A stretch of 64,000 bases of DNA from Rhizophagus clarus (Eukaryota > Glomeromycota > Glomeromycetes > Glomerales > Glomeraceae): assembly GCA_015698045.1 (NCBI GenBank), contig BLAL01000036.1, positions 310,001 through 374,000 on the forward strand, read 5' to 3'. Shown one piece after another: positions 12,527 through 22,785 of this stretch. Below the pieces are notes generated by a model. It searched no databases. It saw nothing but the letters and a program-made list of their open reading frames with translations, and was not told the origin of the DNA. Both the position numbers and the translations under genes were made by a program. Positions within the stretch are counted from its first letter, which is position 1. Each line of letters starts with the position of its first letter.

Positions 12527-12591
12527 AAATGATATAGCAGAAATATGAGCGAGCCCTTTAGGGCGAAGCGAATATGGATGCTATATCATTT
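12527..12591. repeat. 65-bp hairpin in the left Polinton TIR
   Basis: Arms aaatgatatagca and tgctatatcattt pair perfectly, and an inner gagccctttagggc adds a second stem. The same 65-bp structure sits at 24793-24857 in the right TIR. It could act in replication or transcription termination, or as a recognition site; the sequence alone does not decide. Confidence 0.6.
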
Positions 12592-12792
12592 CGACCATAT
12601 GCTACCATATTCTAATGTATGCAATATATGAGGCAAATAAGAATGCCAAAATATGTTAACCTCTGCAACGCACTATCGGCAAGTCTTACCAAACAGTGAC
12701 CACAGACAGCGAAGCAAAGCGGAGCATGTATATAAGATAAGTCAACCTCTGCAATGCACCGCACCTAAAGGTGTAAATTTTTTTCGAAAAGG

Positions 12793-13095
12793 TTACTCCC
12801 TATTATACGTACCTAAGGCTCTATCACGAAGCCTATTAATATACTGAGTCACATAATAACTGTTAGCATGCTTCCTACAAAGGCCGGGTTCAGAGCTAGT
12901 TGGCTTACCACAAACATTACAAGGAAGACGCTTTCTAGATTTCCAATGTTCATGACATCCTTCAGGCCGACGGCAGGTCCGTGCACAGATACCACCAGTT
13001 CTAAGTAAATAGTTGCAAGAATATTTGCCTATTATAGTAATAAGAAATAAATATTTTATTTTAAACAAAAGATCTTGTAATATTAATACAAGCAC
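12793..13095 (-). CDS. Cysteine-rich small protein encoded in the left TIR
   Basis: The cysteine/histidine pattern is C-x9-C-x3-C-x6-C-x-H followed by CNVCGKP, C and H. This looks like two zinc-binding knuckles ahead of a basic tail ending in DRALGTYNRE. The copy in the right TIR is nearly identical. In the right arm a methionine just before IGEYSCNYLL could start a 79-80-residue protein. In the left arm the matching codon is ATA, so only an upstream start at 13095 is available. Function unknown. Its place inside the TIR means every element carries two copies reading outward toward the tips. Confidence 0.5.
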   Translation of the reverse strand: MLVLILQDLLFKIKYLFLITIIGKYSCNYLLRTGGICARTCRRPEGCHEHWKSRKRLPCNVCGKPTSSEPGLCRKHANSYYVTQYINRLRDRALGTYNRE

Positions 13096-13220
13096 CGGAG
13101 TAGCAATACCTGGGAGTAAAAAAAGACCTGAAAAGCTACACCTGAAATAAATAATTTATTTTAAACAAAAGATTTCGTACTATTAATACAAACAACTGAA
13201 TACATACCCATATAATCAAA

Positions 13221-16200
13221 ATGATACCACAATGTCCAAGATGCGGTAAAGATGACTTTAAAAAGACCTGTGATCTAACAGCTCATCTTCAAAGAAAGTT
13301 TAAATGCAAACCAAAACCAATTCACCCAAAATCACCTAGACCTCATTCACCAAGCCCAGCCCCTGCACCAGTAGTCCATACTAAAGGAAAAGATCGAAGA
13401 AAGGAAAAGGTAACCCAAACTCCAGTTCTCAAGCCAGAATCTGAAAAGAAGTCACCATCAGCCAAACCCAAAACTGTAATCCAATCTCCCAAGCATAATG
13501 AGGTTGAACGACAAGATGCTTACGATATACATGCAAGAAAGATTGGGGAGCATTTGAAAACATGGGGTGCAAGATTACGTCAAAAATGTACTGAAATAAC
13601 TGGAGAAGAATGTGATTTGCCAAAAAACTTAAAAGAATGTCAGCGACTACATCATGATCTATTACAGGCAGACAATGAGACTTACGAAAATGTTCAAAAA
13701 GAGATAACGGATCCTGAAGCTGGACCCGGTCCAACAAGTCAAGCTAATGCTTTAGCACCTCCAGTTAGAGAAGAGCTCACCAGTATAGATAAAATCAATC
13801 AACAAGTAGATGATTACGAACTTTTAAAAGAGTTAGGCATGATAGAAGAAACAGAAATAGAAAAAAGTTTGGGATATTGGAAAGGCTTAAAAGAAGTGGG
13901 TAAAGTAGAAGATCATGCTCCAGAAGGTGATTTACATTTTGAGGAGGAGGATGGAGATCCAAGTAGACCTCATAGAAATCTTAGCGCATTAAGCAAATGG
14001 GAAGCTATAGTACCCAAAAGGACAAACCCATCATATGCATTCAATAACATATTATTAGGAAGCAAATATAATGAAATTCCATATATGCCAAAATTAATAG
14101 CATCAGCAAGACAAGAAATAACAAGAGTGCTTCAAACAGAGCTTAGAAGAAAGGAGCAAATAAAGTCAGCATTAGTTGTAAAATGTATATATTATAAGAT
14201 AGAAAATGATGGAGAAGAACGTAAGAAACGATTTATCAAAATTGCTGAAAAACATCACAGAGGAGGCATGCGAAGTATTCTCTCAGAGAACTATATAGAT
14301 GAACATATATCACTTTCAGGAAGTGAAATAGATAAGAAAATAGAAGAATACTTAGAAAAGGGATCTAACTGGAATTTAGTACGAATTGATATAGTAAAAA
14401 TAGAGGCATATACATTACGTCGTGCACATGGAGGATCATATATTTCAACACCAAAGAGGTTATCCAATACAAAGTGTACTATTAATCCAGATAATCAAGG
14501 ACTCATCGATCCAGAAACAAATAAACCTTCTGAAAAATGTCTCCAAGGGGCTTTAGGATGTTATTTTGCTCATCAAGATGGGCATACAAATCATCTAGAA
14601 CGAATCTTCTGAGCTAAGAAGTTTAAGCCATACTTAGATATTATCAAACTAGATAGTATTCCAATAACTACCCCAATCTATCCACGTATATTCGATAAGA
14701 TTGAGGAGATGAATCCAGATATCTCCATCAATGTCTGGGAATGGAATGAAGAATCGGCCACTCCAAAAGGTGTAATAGCTAGTAAAAACTTTAAAAGGCA
14801 ACATAAAATTCGGTTATTAGCTCTTACAGATATTATCAAATCTGAGGAGACAGGTAAGTACGGGCAAAAGAATCATTTTCTCTGGATAAAAAATCCTAGC
14901 AGATTAATATATGGGGATACAGCGCATAAAGAAAAGAAAAATCTATGTGACGGATGCTTTCAAAGCTGGACCTCTAAAAAAGCTCTAGAAAATCATTTAG
15001 AAGGATGTCCAGGAATACATGAAAATGCTCCACAAAGAGTCAAACTACCTCAGAAAGGAGTCGATGACTTTATGGAATTCAAGAACTATGGTAGGATGAT
15101 CAATGCTCCATGTGTAATTATAGCAGACTTCGAGGCAGATAATAAGAAATGCAATGAGACATATGGGGGAAGCATGCAAAAACTTGCTGAACAGAAAGCA
15201 AACAGCTTCAGCTATATGGTCCACTGGATCGATACAGGAGATGTGTGGGGGCCTTTCTTATATCGAGGAGAAAATGCCACCCAAGAATTTGTTCAAAGAA
15301 TTAATCAGGAATTGGTCAAAATCAATGAGGTCTTAGCTATCAAGCATGAGCGAAAAGTGACTGAGGAAGACAAGAAAAGATTTGCTAAAGCTATTAGCTG
15401 TTGGATTTGCAAAGGTAAGTTTGATATAGATATAGATAAAATTGAGCGATTAGAAGATAAAATAACAGATCTTAAAGAGAAGCTAAAAAACTTTAAAAAA
15501 AAGTCAGCAGAATATAATGACATCCAAATAACTATTGATAAGACAACTAAAGCTATTACCGGCGAAAAAGCTAAGGCTGATAAGGTCTGGGATCACTGCC
15601 ATATTACAGGTAAGTTTCGTGGAGCATCTCATAAGGATTGCAATCTTAAGCTCCAAATACAGGATTGGAAAACCCCAATCCCAGTCATATTCCATAACTT
15701 TCGTGGATATGATTCACATTTGGTCTGTGAATCTGTTGGGCGATCAGTTAATGCCCATCAAATCAGAGTCATAGCTGAAACATTTGAGCGATATAAGTCC
15801 ATGAAAGTAGGTCAGCTTAAATATATCGATAGCCAGCAATTCATGAATACAAGCCTGTCCAAACTTGCAGAAAATTTGGGTGATAACAAGCCTATAACTA
15901 AGAAGCATTTCAAGGATTTAGGCTATACTGATGAACAAATAGATTTAGTTACACACAAGGGGTCCAACCTTATGACTACATAGATTCGCAAGATAGATTT
16001 AAGGAAACAGAACTCCCTCTATTCCACGAATTCCATAGCATACTTGGAGGTAAAATTACACAAAAGGATTATGAACATGCCCAAAAAATATGGAAGGAAT
16101 TCGATTGTAAAAATTTAGGTGAGTATAATGATCTCTATCTTAAAATTGACGTACTTCTTCTAGCAGATGTTTGGACAGAATTTAGAAAAATGTCTATGGA

Positions 16201-17956
16201 ATATTATGAACTTGATCCCAGTCACTATGTTTCAGCCCCATCACTATCCTGGGATTCTATGCTTAAAATGACAGGAGTCAAGATCGAACTATTCACAGAT
16301 ATGGCTATGCATGATTTTGTTGAAAAGGCTAAGCGTGGCGGTATATCAATGGCCTGTCAACGATATTTTAAGGCTAATAATCCCAAGATGGGAGAAGCCT
16401 ATGACCCATCCAAACCCACATCCTGGATCTCATATGTAGACGCAACAAATCTTTATGGTCATTCTATGAGTCAATATTTACCTATCGAAAATTATCAATG
16501 GGAGGCCAGTCGAGAATATTTACTTAAGAATCCAGTTATGCAGAGGAAATATCTTGAAAAGATTCTCAATACACGATCTGATGCTAAACGAGGGTATTTC
16601 TTAAATATTAATGCTCATTTTCCATTTAAAACCCATGACTATCTAAGTGATTTGCCTCCAGCTGTAGAAAATATTGCAGTAGGAAAAGATTGGCTAAGTC
16701 CATATAATACAGAGCTTGTTAATAATCTAGATGGAGGACGCTTCTCTGCAACAGAAAAATTAGTCCCACATCTTGGCCTACGAAAAGATTATGTCATCCA
16801 TTACCAAGAACTCCAGTATTATGTAGAGTTGGGAATGGTTGTAGATGAGGTTTCAGAAATCTTATCATTCGACCAGACTAACTGGCTTGAACCATATATA
16901 TCTTTTAATACTGAGAAACGTAATGAGGCTAAAAAAGCTGGAAATACATTCCTGAGTGACTTTTTCAAACTTATGAATGTATCAGTATATGGTAAAACTA
17001 TGGAGAATGTTCGTAAGTATCAAGATGTCAAGCTAATGGCCATGAATAATGAACAGGATGAGAAGAAGTTTATCAATAAAGTTCGTAAGCCCTCATTCAA
17101 ATATGCCAGAACACTTGGAAATACTTTAGTGGGGGCACATATGGGAAAGGCTAGCGTGACACTAAACAAGCCTATCATAGTTGGAGCATCAGTTCTAGGT
17201 CTCAGCAAGCTTCATATGTACGAATTCTGGTATGGCTATATAAAAGAAAAATATAGGGATAAAGCACGGCTTGGATATATGGATACAGATTCCTTTATAA
17301 TATATATCAAGACTGAAGATATATATAAAGATATGAATGAGCGTCCAGACCTTTTCAATCTCAATGGAGACCAAACTGTTGGGAAATATAAAGATGAAAC
17401 TCCAGGAAAGGTGATCACAGAATCCTATCACATTCGGGCAAAATTATACCATTACGTCTTAGCAGATAAATCTACGCAATCTAAGCATAAGGGAGTTAGT
17501 AAAAAAGGTATGGGCGAGATGGCCACAGATACCTATATGCCAACATTGGAAGGGTCATTACTTGATGATCCAATAGATAGGTCAACAATGACAGAACAAG
17601 AGGTTAGAGACTTGACTATACGCTCAGAAGCAGATCCTATGACATTAGTATATCGGGACTGTCTCTTTGGTAAGGAAGTATTCTATGCAAAGAATATAGG
17701 TATCCGATCAAAGGATCACACTTTATCCCTGGTTGAGTCTGAGAAAAAGGCCCTATGCCCCAGAAATGATAAGTACTGGATATTATCAAATGGGATAACT
17801 CCTTTACCATATATGCATTGGCGTACCATAGCATATAAGAAAATGGTAAAAGTTGGTGTCCCTCATGAAGAGGCCGAAAAAAGAGCTATGAGTGCCAAGC
17901 TCCCAGAGAAATATCAAAATGAATGTGTATCCCATATATCTAGCATTCAGACATAA
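13221..17956 (+). pseudogene. Protein-primed type B DNA polymerase (broken by one stop and one frameshift)
   Basis: About 1,580 codons in three open stretches. An N-terminal C2HC finger (C5, C8, H22, C29) is followed by a Pro/Lys-rich linker and a charged region. A second finger (CDGC..H..C, about 14946) precedes exonuclease motifs: ADFEAD (Exo I, about 15125), FHNFRGYDSHL (Exo II, about 15690) and YLKIDVLLLADV (Exo III, about 16140). Between Exo I and II lies an HNH-like WDHCH..HKDCNL segment. Polymerase motifs follow: YVDATNLYG (A, about 16433), LMNVSVYGKT (B, about 16970) and YMDTDSF (C, about 17276). All catalytic acidic residues are present. An in-frame TGA lies at 14610-14612. A one-base loss in the G-run at 15959-15962 moves the frame; the protein clearly continues as PYDYIDSQDRF in the new frame. 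In Polintons this enzyme copies the element from a terminal protein primer. Confidence 0.9.
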
Positions 17957-17983
17957 TTTAGTAATGGGTTAGAAAAGTCATAT

Positions 17984-17993
17984 TTATAAAAGG
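17984..17993 (+). promoter_or_regulatory. TATA-like box upstream of the 64-aa ORF
   Basis: tttataaaag lies about 70 bp before the ATG at 18060 and just after the PolB stop. Similar ctataaaagg boxes face inward at both Polinton tips (about 11511 and, on the minus strand, about 25875), so the element may use TATA promoters. Inferred from sequence only. Confidence 0.35.
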
Positions 17994-18059
17994 TATAGTG
18001 TATACATTATTAGATTTTTTTTCTAGCATATTAAATATTTAGTTATAAATCACTAAAAA

Positions 18060-18254
18060 ATGACAACCAGCATAGTGGGATTAGAGGATATTATAGATGA
18101 AGTAAAAAAGAATATCAAAATGGTATTCCAAAATGGAGTTAGAGCAGAAGATCGTCAAAAACTTTATATAATTGGACTACAATTAACATTAGATAGATTA
18201 GCACGAGAGTTAGATTTTGTGCAAAATAATTATCAAGGGAGTTTAATAGACTGA
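18060..18254 (+). CDS. Small helical protein of unknown function
   Basis: 64 residues starting MTTSIVGLEDIIDEVKKN, predicted mostly helical with a hydrophobic repeat (IIGLQLTLDRLARELDFV). No family recognised. It follows PolB by about 100 bp on the same strand, with a TATA-like box in between, and precedes the F-box gene. Confidence 0.45.
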   Translation: MTTSIVGLEDIIDEVKKNIKMVFQNGVRAEDRQKLYIIGLQLTLDRLARELDFVQNNYQGSLID

Positions 18255-18408
18255 AAAGACTTGGCTAACCTATAAAATTCCTTTGCATCTTTTTTTTCTT
18301 CTAATATTATTACGAATGCCAGGAATACTAATAAACTCAGCTTTTCTTTTTTTTTCTAGTGGGTAAAGCTAAAGTATATTTTAAATTAGCATATAATATT
18401 TGTTAATT

Positions 18409-19107
18409 ATGACACATTCAAGAGTTATATATTTACCAGAACTATTAAATCATATTTTACATTTTCTAGCAATAGATAAATCCCTCTATCCCACTTTATT
18501 TGTCTGCCGATTGTGGTACAGATGCGGTGTTTCTGTTCTATGGAAACGAGTAGAGCTAAAGAATAGTAATATACGAAAAATTTTTATGAAAACAATAAGT
18601 GAGAAGCAGAAGAGTCTCTTGGGGACCAAACCATTTTATTATTTGAATGTAACTCATTTAGAAATCCCAAGCTACTGGCGACTTTCAGATAAAAAATTCA
18701 AACATATTACACATCTATTCCCAAATATAATTCATTTAAATTTGAATAATAGTACAGGATTCAGTGATAAAACATTAAATCGAATAGCAGAATCATACCC
18801 CAATTTGAAGTATCTCAACTTGGGAATTTATTATCATGAAAGAAAAGATGATACTGGATTAATAACTGATAAAGGTCTATATGCAATCGCAAATTCATGT
18901 TATAAATTAGAATATCTAGATATTTCTTACCGTATAGAGTTTTCTGAAGAATCAATTTGTAATATTATTCATTCCTGCCTAAAACTCCAAGCACTTCATA
19001 TTCACAGTTGTAGAATTACTTATAAAACTATCAGAGAAACTAGATTGTATCTTAAATTAAAATATTTTGGTCTAAGTAGAGGTTGGAACCGATCCAATTA
19101 TTCTTAG
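18409..19107 (+). CDS. F-box/LRR protein, probable captured host gene
   Basis: The N-terminus YLPELLNHILHFLAIDKSLY followed by PTLFVCRLWYRCGVSVLWKRV fits the F-box (L-P, I..L, CR.W, LW). After it come leucine-rich repeat units such as FPNIIHLNLNN, YPNLKYLNLG, CYKLEYLDIS and CLKLQALHIHSC, 26-30 residues apart. F-box/LRR proteins recruit substrates to SCF ubiquitin ligases through Skp1. At 232 residues it is short, with about four or five repeats. The first ATG is at 18409. F-box genes are not a standard Polinton component, so I infer cargo taken from the host; a role in degrading host factors is only a hypothesis. Confidence 0.75.
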   Translation: MTHSRVIYLPELLNHILHFLAIDKSLYPTLFVCRLWYRCGVSVLWKRVELKNSNIRKIFMKTISEKQKSLLGTKPFYYLNVTHLEIPSYWRLSDKKFKHITHLFPNIIHLNLNNSTGFSDKTLNRIAESYPNLKYLNLGIYYHERKDDTGLITDKGLYAIANSCYKLEYLDISYRIEFSEESICNIIHSCLKLQALHIHSCRITYKTIRETRLYLKLKYFGLSRGWNRSNYS

Positions 19108-19141
19108 TCAAATTATTTAGACTATTTTCTGCAGATAAGAA

Positions 19142-19402
19142 ATGGAAAGTAATAAAAAAGAAGAACAATCTCAAAAGGATCAGCCAGAGACGAGCCAGCT
19201 TGACTATAATTCCTCATCCCTTATTTCCCCCATTTTGGCAGAATCAGCACAAGCTCTAATGAATAACCTGGATAAATTAGAAGACATGATAAATTTGATA
19301 AAATCAGATTTGAAAAAACCATTGCCGATTGATATTAATGATCCTGATCTATCATACAATAAAGCTAAGCTAGAGAAGGTTCAGACTATTATTCCAAAGT
19401 AA
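19142..19402 (+). CDS. Small acidic/polar protein of unknown function
   Basis: 86 residues with a polar N-terminus (KKEEQSQKDQPETSQ) and a helical segment (AESAQALMNNLDKLEDMINLIKSDL) that could be a short coiled coil. No family recognised. It is the last plus-strand gene before the convergent protease/finger block. Confidence 0.45.
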   Translation: MESNKKEEQSQKDQPETSQLDYNSSSLISPILAESAQALMNNLDKLEDMINLIKSDLKKPLPIDINDPDLSYNKAKLEKVQTIIPK

Positions 19403-19498
19403 TAATATTTACTGTGCCATACACGTGACATTGTGAACTCGGTTCACATTCTCCTTCTTATAAGTATTCGAAAAAAAATATACTTTCTGGGTGCGTGT

Positions 19499-20588
19499 CT
19501 AAGCCAGTGATAGACGAATAGGTACAGTATTTTTTTCATTAAACTGATCACTAATCTGATTACTTGCAGGTCTAACCTGATCACTTGTTGGACTAACCCG
19601 ATCACTTGTTGGACTAACCCGATTACTTGTTGGACTAACCCGATCAGTTTCTTGATTTGCCTGTTTACTGCACATATTTTTTAATCTTAAATGGCGCTTA
19701 AAAACAGATGGATAACAGAATTCTTTACCACAATGCATGCATGTACGATCTGCTAGTTTTTTTTTTTATAGGTTCTAGCCCCTTCTCTACAGTGAAGACA
19801 TTACGCTGAGATTTATGAACTGATAGGGGAATGGTAATAGTCTTTCCATTTCGGATTGTCTTAAATTCTCCCTTTACTAAGGGTTCCCATCCTGCCTGAT
19901 GTTGCCATTTCGTTCCAAGAATAAATAGTGATAACTCATTTCCATTATCATCATATTCTGTAGGGACGACAGAAAATTCATCTGAAATGGTATCTCTATT
20001 TTCCTTATCCTCTATAGTTACAGGAACACTATCAACCGTACCAAGAGAATGAGACTTACTTGCAACCCCATTAAGTCGATGAATCTTCTTTCTATTTATT
20101 TTTTGACCCAAATGAATAGCAACATTTTCTGAGAATATTGATGAATCTGATCTACTATCAATCATTGCATATGGTATAGTTATATCCCCTACCTTACATG
20201 AGATGGTTGCAACATCATCGGCATCCTTTATTTGGAGAAAATTTATCTCCAAGGGCTTTGGCCAATATATTTGGCTATTTTTTTTTTGAGCTGTAGCATA
20301 AGCCTTAATGGCATAATCTAGTTGAATGCTCTCTGGTTTAGCATAGCTAGAAGATGTAGTATTAATTTCCTTTATTTTAGTAGAATCTGTTATAACCATA
20401 TCTTCATTTGGGCTGGGGGCATTTGGAACAGTTTCATTATTATTTTCTGGAACTTGTAAAAGAAGCTTCTGTTCGGTATTTGTGGCCTGTATTAGTGGAA
20501 ATAAGACATCTTGAAATTTTTTTGTAACATTTTCCCATGCTAATTCCCTTCTTTTAACCGTATCATTTGGCATTTTGTATTCAAGCAA
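19499..20588 (-). pseudogene. Retropepsin-like aspartic protease with C-terminal C2HC finger, split by a poly-A frameshift
   Basis: The first stretch (20588-19725, 287 aa) has a retropepsin fold pattern: ISCKVGDITIPYAMIDSRSDSS, the position of the catalytic D-[ST]-G triplet (D144-S145-R146), then a LGTVDSVPVTI flap/strand region and FILGTKW, the usual ILG hydrophobic motif. The Gly of the triplet is Arg here (AGA; one transition from GGA). After an A11 run (minus strand, 19767-19757) the frame must shift by one base to continue as LADRTCMHCGKEF, a complete C2HC finger (C-x2-C-x12-H-x6-C) plus a tail of repeated RVSPTSD heptapeptides. In the annotated frame alone the finger loses its first Cys, so a single protein is more likely. 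In retroelements such proteases cleave Gag. Confidence 0.7.
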
Positions 20589-20793
20589 TGGTCTTTTATT
20601 TTGGGGAATATCATATTAATAAATTTTGAAATTTCTATAAGAATCTCTCTAGGACAATGAAGGACTAATGATGCTATTGACGATTTTAATGCTATTTAAT
20701 ACATTAGATCTGTAGCTATGGCTATATTGCTAGTACGAGACTTGGAAGTAGGGGACTTCTTGGTGGTTCCTTCTTTTGATTTGGTATTCTTTT

Positions 20794-21000
20794 TTATAGG
20801 TACTCCACTTCGCACCACTTTTTTTTTAAAGCATAGCAATTTCGTGATTCGTCATCAATATCATCCTCATTATCATCTTCAATTTCTTCTTCAGAATCTT
20901 CTTTCAATATGTATTCTTCAGAATCTTCAGAGTCTTCAGGATCTTCTTCCTCATTTTGATATACATAATTAACTTTTTTAGTCCGCTTTAGTCTGGGCAA
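20794..21000 (-). CDS. Acidic tail ORF overlapping the Gag-like stop
   Basis: Begins with TTG at 21000 inside the last codons of the Gag-like gene and has no ATG of its own at that point. A shift of one base at the CCHC knuckle would extend Gag as PRLKRTKKVNYVYQNEEED with a strongly acidic stretch (about 40 residues, mostly Glu/Asp). It ends at a stop just after another A-run (20827-20819). Skipping one A there opens a Lys/Ser/Thr-rich continuation (IKKNTKSKEGTTKKSPTSKS) to about 20700. This is either a frameshift-expressed extension of Gag or ordinary decay. Confidence 0.4.
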   Translation of the reverse strand: MPRLKRTKKVNYVYQNEEEDPEDSEDSEEYILKEDSEEEIEDDNEDDIDDESRNCYALKKKWCEVEYL

Positions 21001-22785
21001 TTAACCTTTGTATGTCCAGCCTTTCCACATACTGAGCAATGCCGAACAAGTTTACTTGATGCTTTACTTGGCACTATCTTTCTTACAACCTTCTTTGTGG
21101 CATATGCACTTTTTGGTGTAAAAGGGCTCTTTCTAACATGAGCTGTTTGACCTCCTAATCTCTTTTTAAGTTCTTCATAAATAAAATTTTCTAATGTAGC
21201 ATCATCCGTTCCTATTCCTGTATAAGCCAAATCTATTGCTAGACGAATTTTAAAATCATCTTTTGGCTGAATAGTAGGTACAGTCTCTTGAGGGGTAGCT
21301 AATTGTTGAAAAGATACTTGTGAACTTATGGCGGGATTACGTTCTAGCCATATATTCTTTAGATTTGTAAAGAATGCATCTATACCACCTGGATTAGCAA
21401 TCTTCATCCATGTATAGAAATCACCTGTTAAGTGGTTCTTTAGAAATGATAGGACCCTTGCATCATTATCTGCCACACTTAATAATAATGGCCGAATTCT
21501 TTTTTCATATGTATCAGGACTATCTGTTGGTAAAAATCTTTCTTGGGATAATCTTTGAATTGCTGATTGTTGGGTGCCTATATTATCACGTTGATATTTT
21601 GCTCTCATCCATGTTCGTAAAGTAGCTGGTGTATTAATAGCAGGATTACCACCAGTATAGGGATCGTTAGCTGGAACTGGAATATACTTTCCTCCTAATT
21701 TGGTTTTTAAAAGTCCACATTTAATCAAATCATTAAAGTCTCCTGCATTAGCAGTTTCAAGTGCTGTCATACTTCCATCCAAATGTGATATAGAGTTCCA
21801 GAGTTTATCTAAGTAATCATCAGGAGGTTCTTGTCCAGAATATTGCTCATGTTTAGCAAAAATAGGTGCTATTATATTATATAATGGTTCACGTCTAGCA
21901 TCTGCCATGTTTCCTAATTGCGGATTGTTTTGTAAATTCAAAATAATTTGTCGTGAATTTAATTCCCTACCCTTCCATTTTTGGTATCTATTAAATACAA
22001 ATGCCCGATTGAATTCTGCTAATTCTGCCTCTGCTTTGCGTCTCTGATTTATTCGCTGAAGAATAGCTTTTTCTCCTATTAATACATTTATTCGATTTTG
22101 CTTTCTTAAGGCTATCCTTTGTCCATTAGTTTGCCTATCCTGTGCTATTTGCCACCAACGTCGACGCTCATTTACCTCATTATTATATGCTAAAGTCAGT
22201 AGCTGAGCTCTTCGAAGACATTGATTTCTAGTAGTTGTTAAATCATTCCTAAGGCCATTGATTCGATCATTAGCTAAACGGTATAAACCTTGCATGTTAA
22301 TAGTGAGCATGTCTTTGCATAAGTCCACGTGTATTTTTAGGGTTAAATGATGTATCTCCATCAATATATGCCTCTACCCGATCTAGTGCTGTAGCGATAT
22401 TTATTAAAATATCAGGTATGGCCATATTTTCTTCTTCTTCTTTAGAATGTTTATTACTAGATTTAGATAATTCTTGTATACGAGATTTAAGTTTATCTAT
22501 TATGTCTTCTAGCTGGATAATTCGATTATCTTGAATAACTTATGCCTCTTCTTTTAGCTCCAGGTGATCCTGACATTTTTTAAGTTCACCTAGAATAACC
22601 TTACATTTATCCTTTAGCTGATTAATTTCATCATCATAAGATTGAAGATTCTTTTCAAGATGAGAAATATATCGCTCACAGGCTTTAATTTCTTCTTCAA
22701 GTTTGTGGATTTTCTTTTGTACTAACTTTATCCCTAAATCAAAGTTGCTGTTTAGTTGTTCAAGATATGTCTGATCAACTCCCAT
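20988..22785 (-). pseudogene. Gag-like nucleocapsid protein with CCHC zinc knuckle (one stop, one frameshift)
   Basis: The long open part (22361-20988) has an Arg/Asn-rich helical region, a central capsid-like domain (LRTWMRAKYQR, FLPTDSPDTYEKR, FLKNHLTGDFYTWMK, the last typical of retrotransposon Gag) and a C-terminal CSVCGKAGHTKVNC knuckle (C-x2-C-x4-H-x4-C). Upstream, an 81-residue coiled coil starts at 22785 (LNSNFDLGIKLVQKKIHKLE) and stops at a TAA (22537-22539). The same frame stays open past that TAA (IQDNRIIQLEDIIDKLKSRI, then IPDILINIATALDRVEAYID) until about 22310, where a one-base shift leads into the long part. I read this as one protein of about 600 residues. Gag proteins form shells and bind nucleic acid through the knuckle. 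Confidence 0.65.

Larger units (their letters stand above)
8328..13106. repeat. Left terminal inverted repeat of the Polinton (interrupted)
   Basis: Consists of 8328-8346 plus 11487-13106, matching the reverse complement of 24278-25916 with only scattered differences; both arms total 1,639 bp. The inner limit is the shared agcaccggagtagcaa. It contains a TATA-like ctataaaagg pointing inward at about 11511, a perfect hairpin on TTTACACCTAAG (11925-11966), two copies of a 179-bp tandem unit (about 11940-12300), a 65-bp hairpin (12527-12591) and the cysteine-rich ORF. Confidence 0.9.

Noticed and set aside
19499-22785. Nested LTR retrotransposon carrying Gag and protease inside the Polinton
   Set aside because: I see no flanking LTRs, reverse transcriptase, RNase H or target duplication around the block. 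The protease finger resembles the PolB finger, and the gene order is compact with the neighbouring Polinton genes. Still listed as the main alternative to test.
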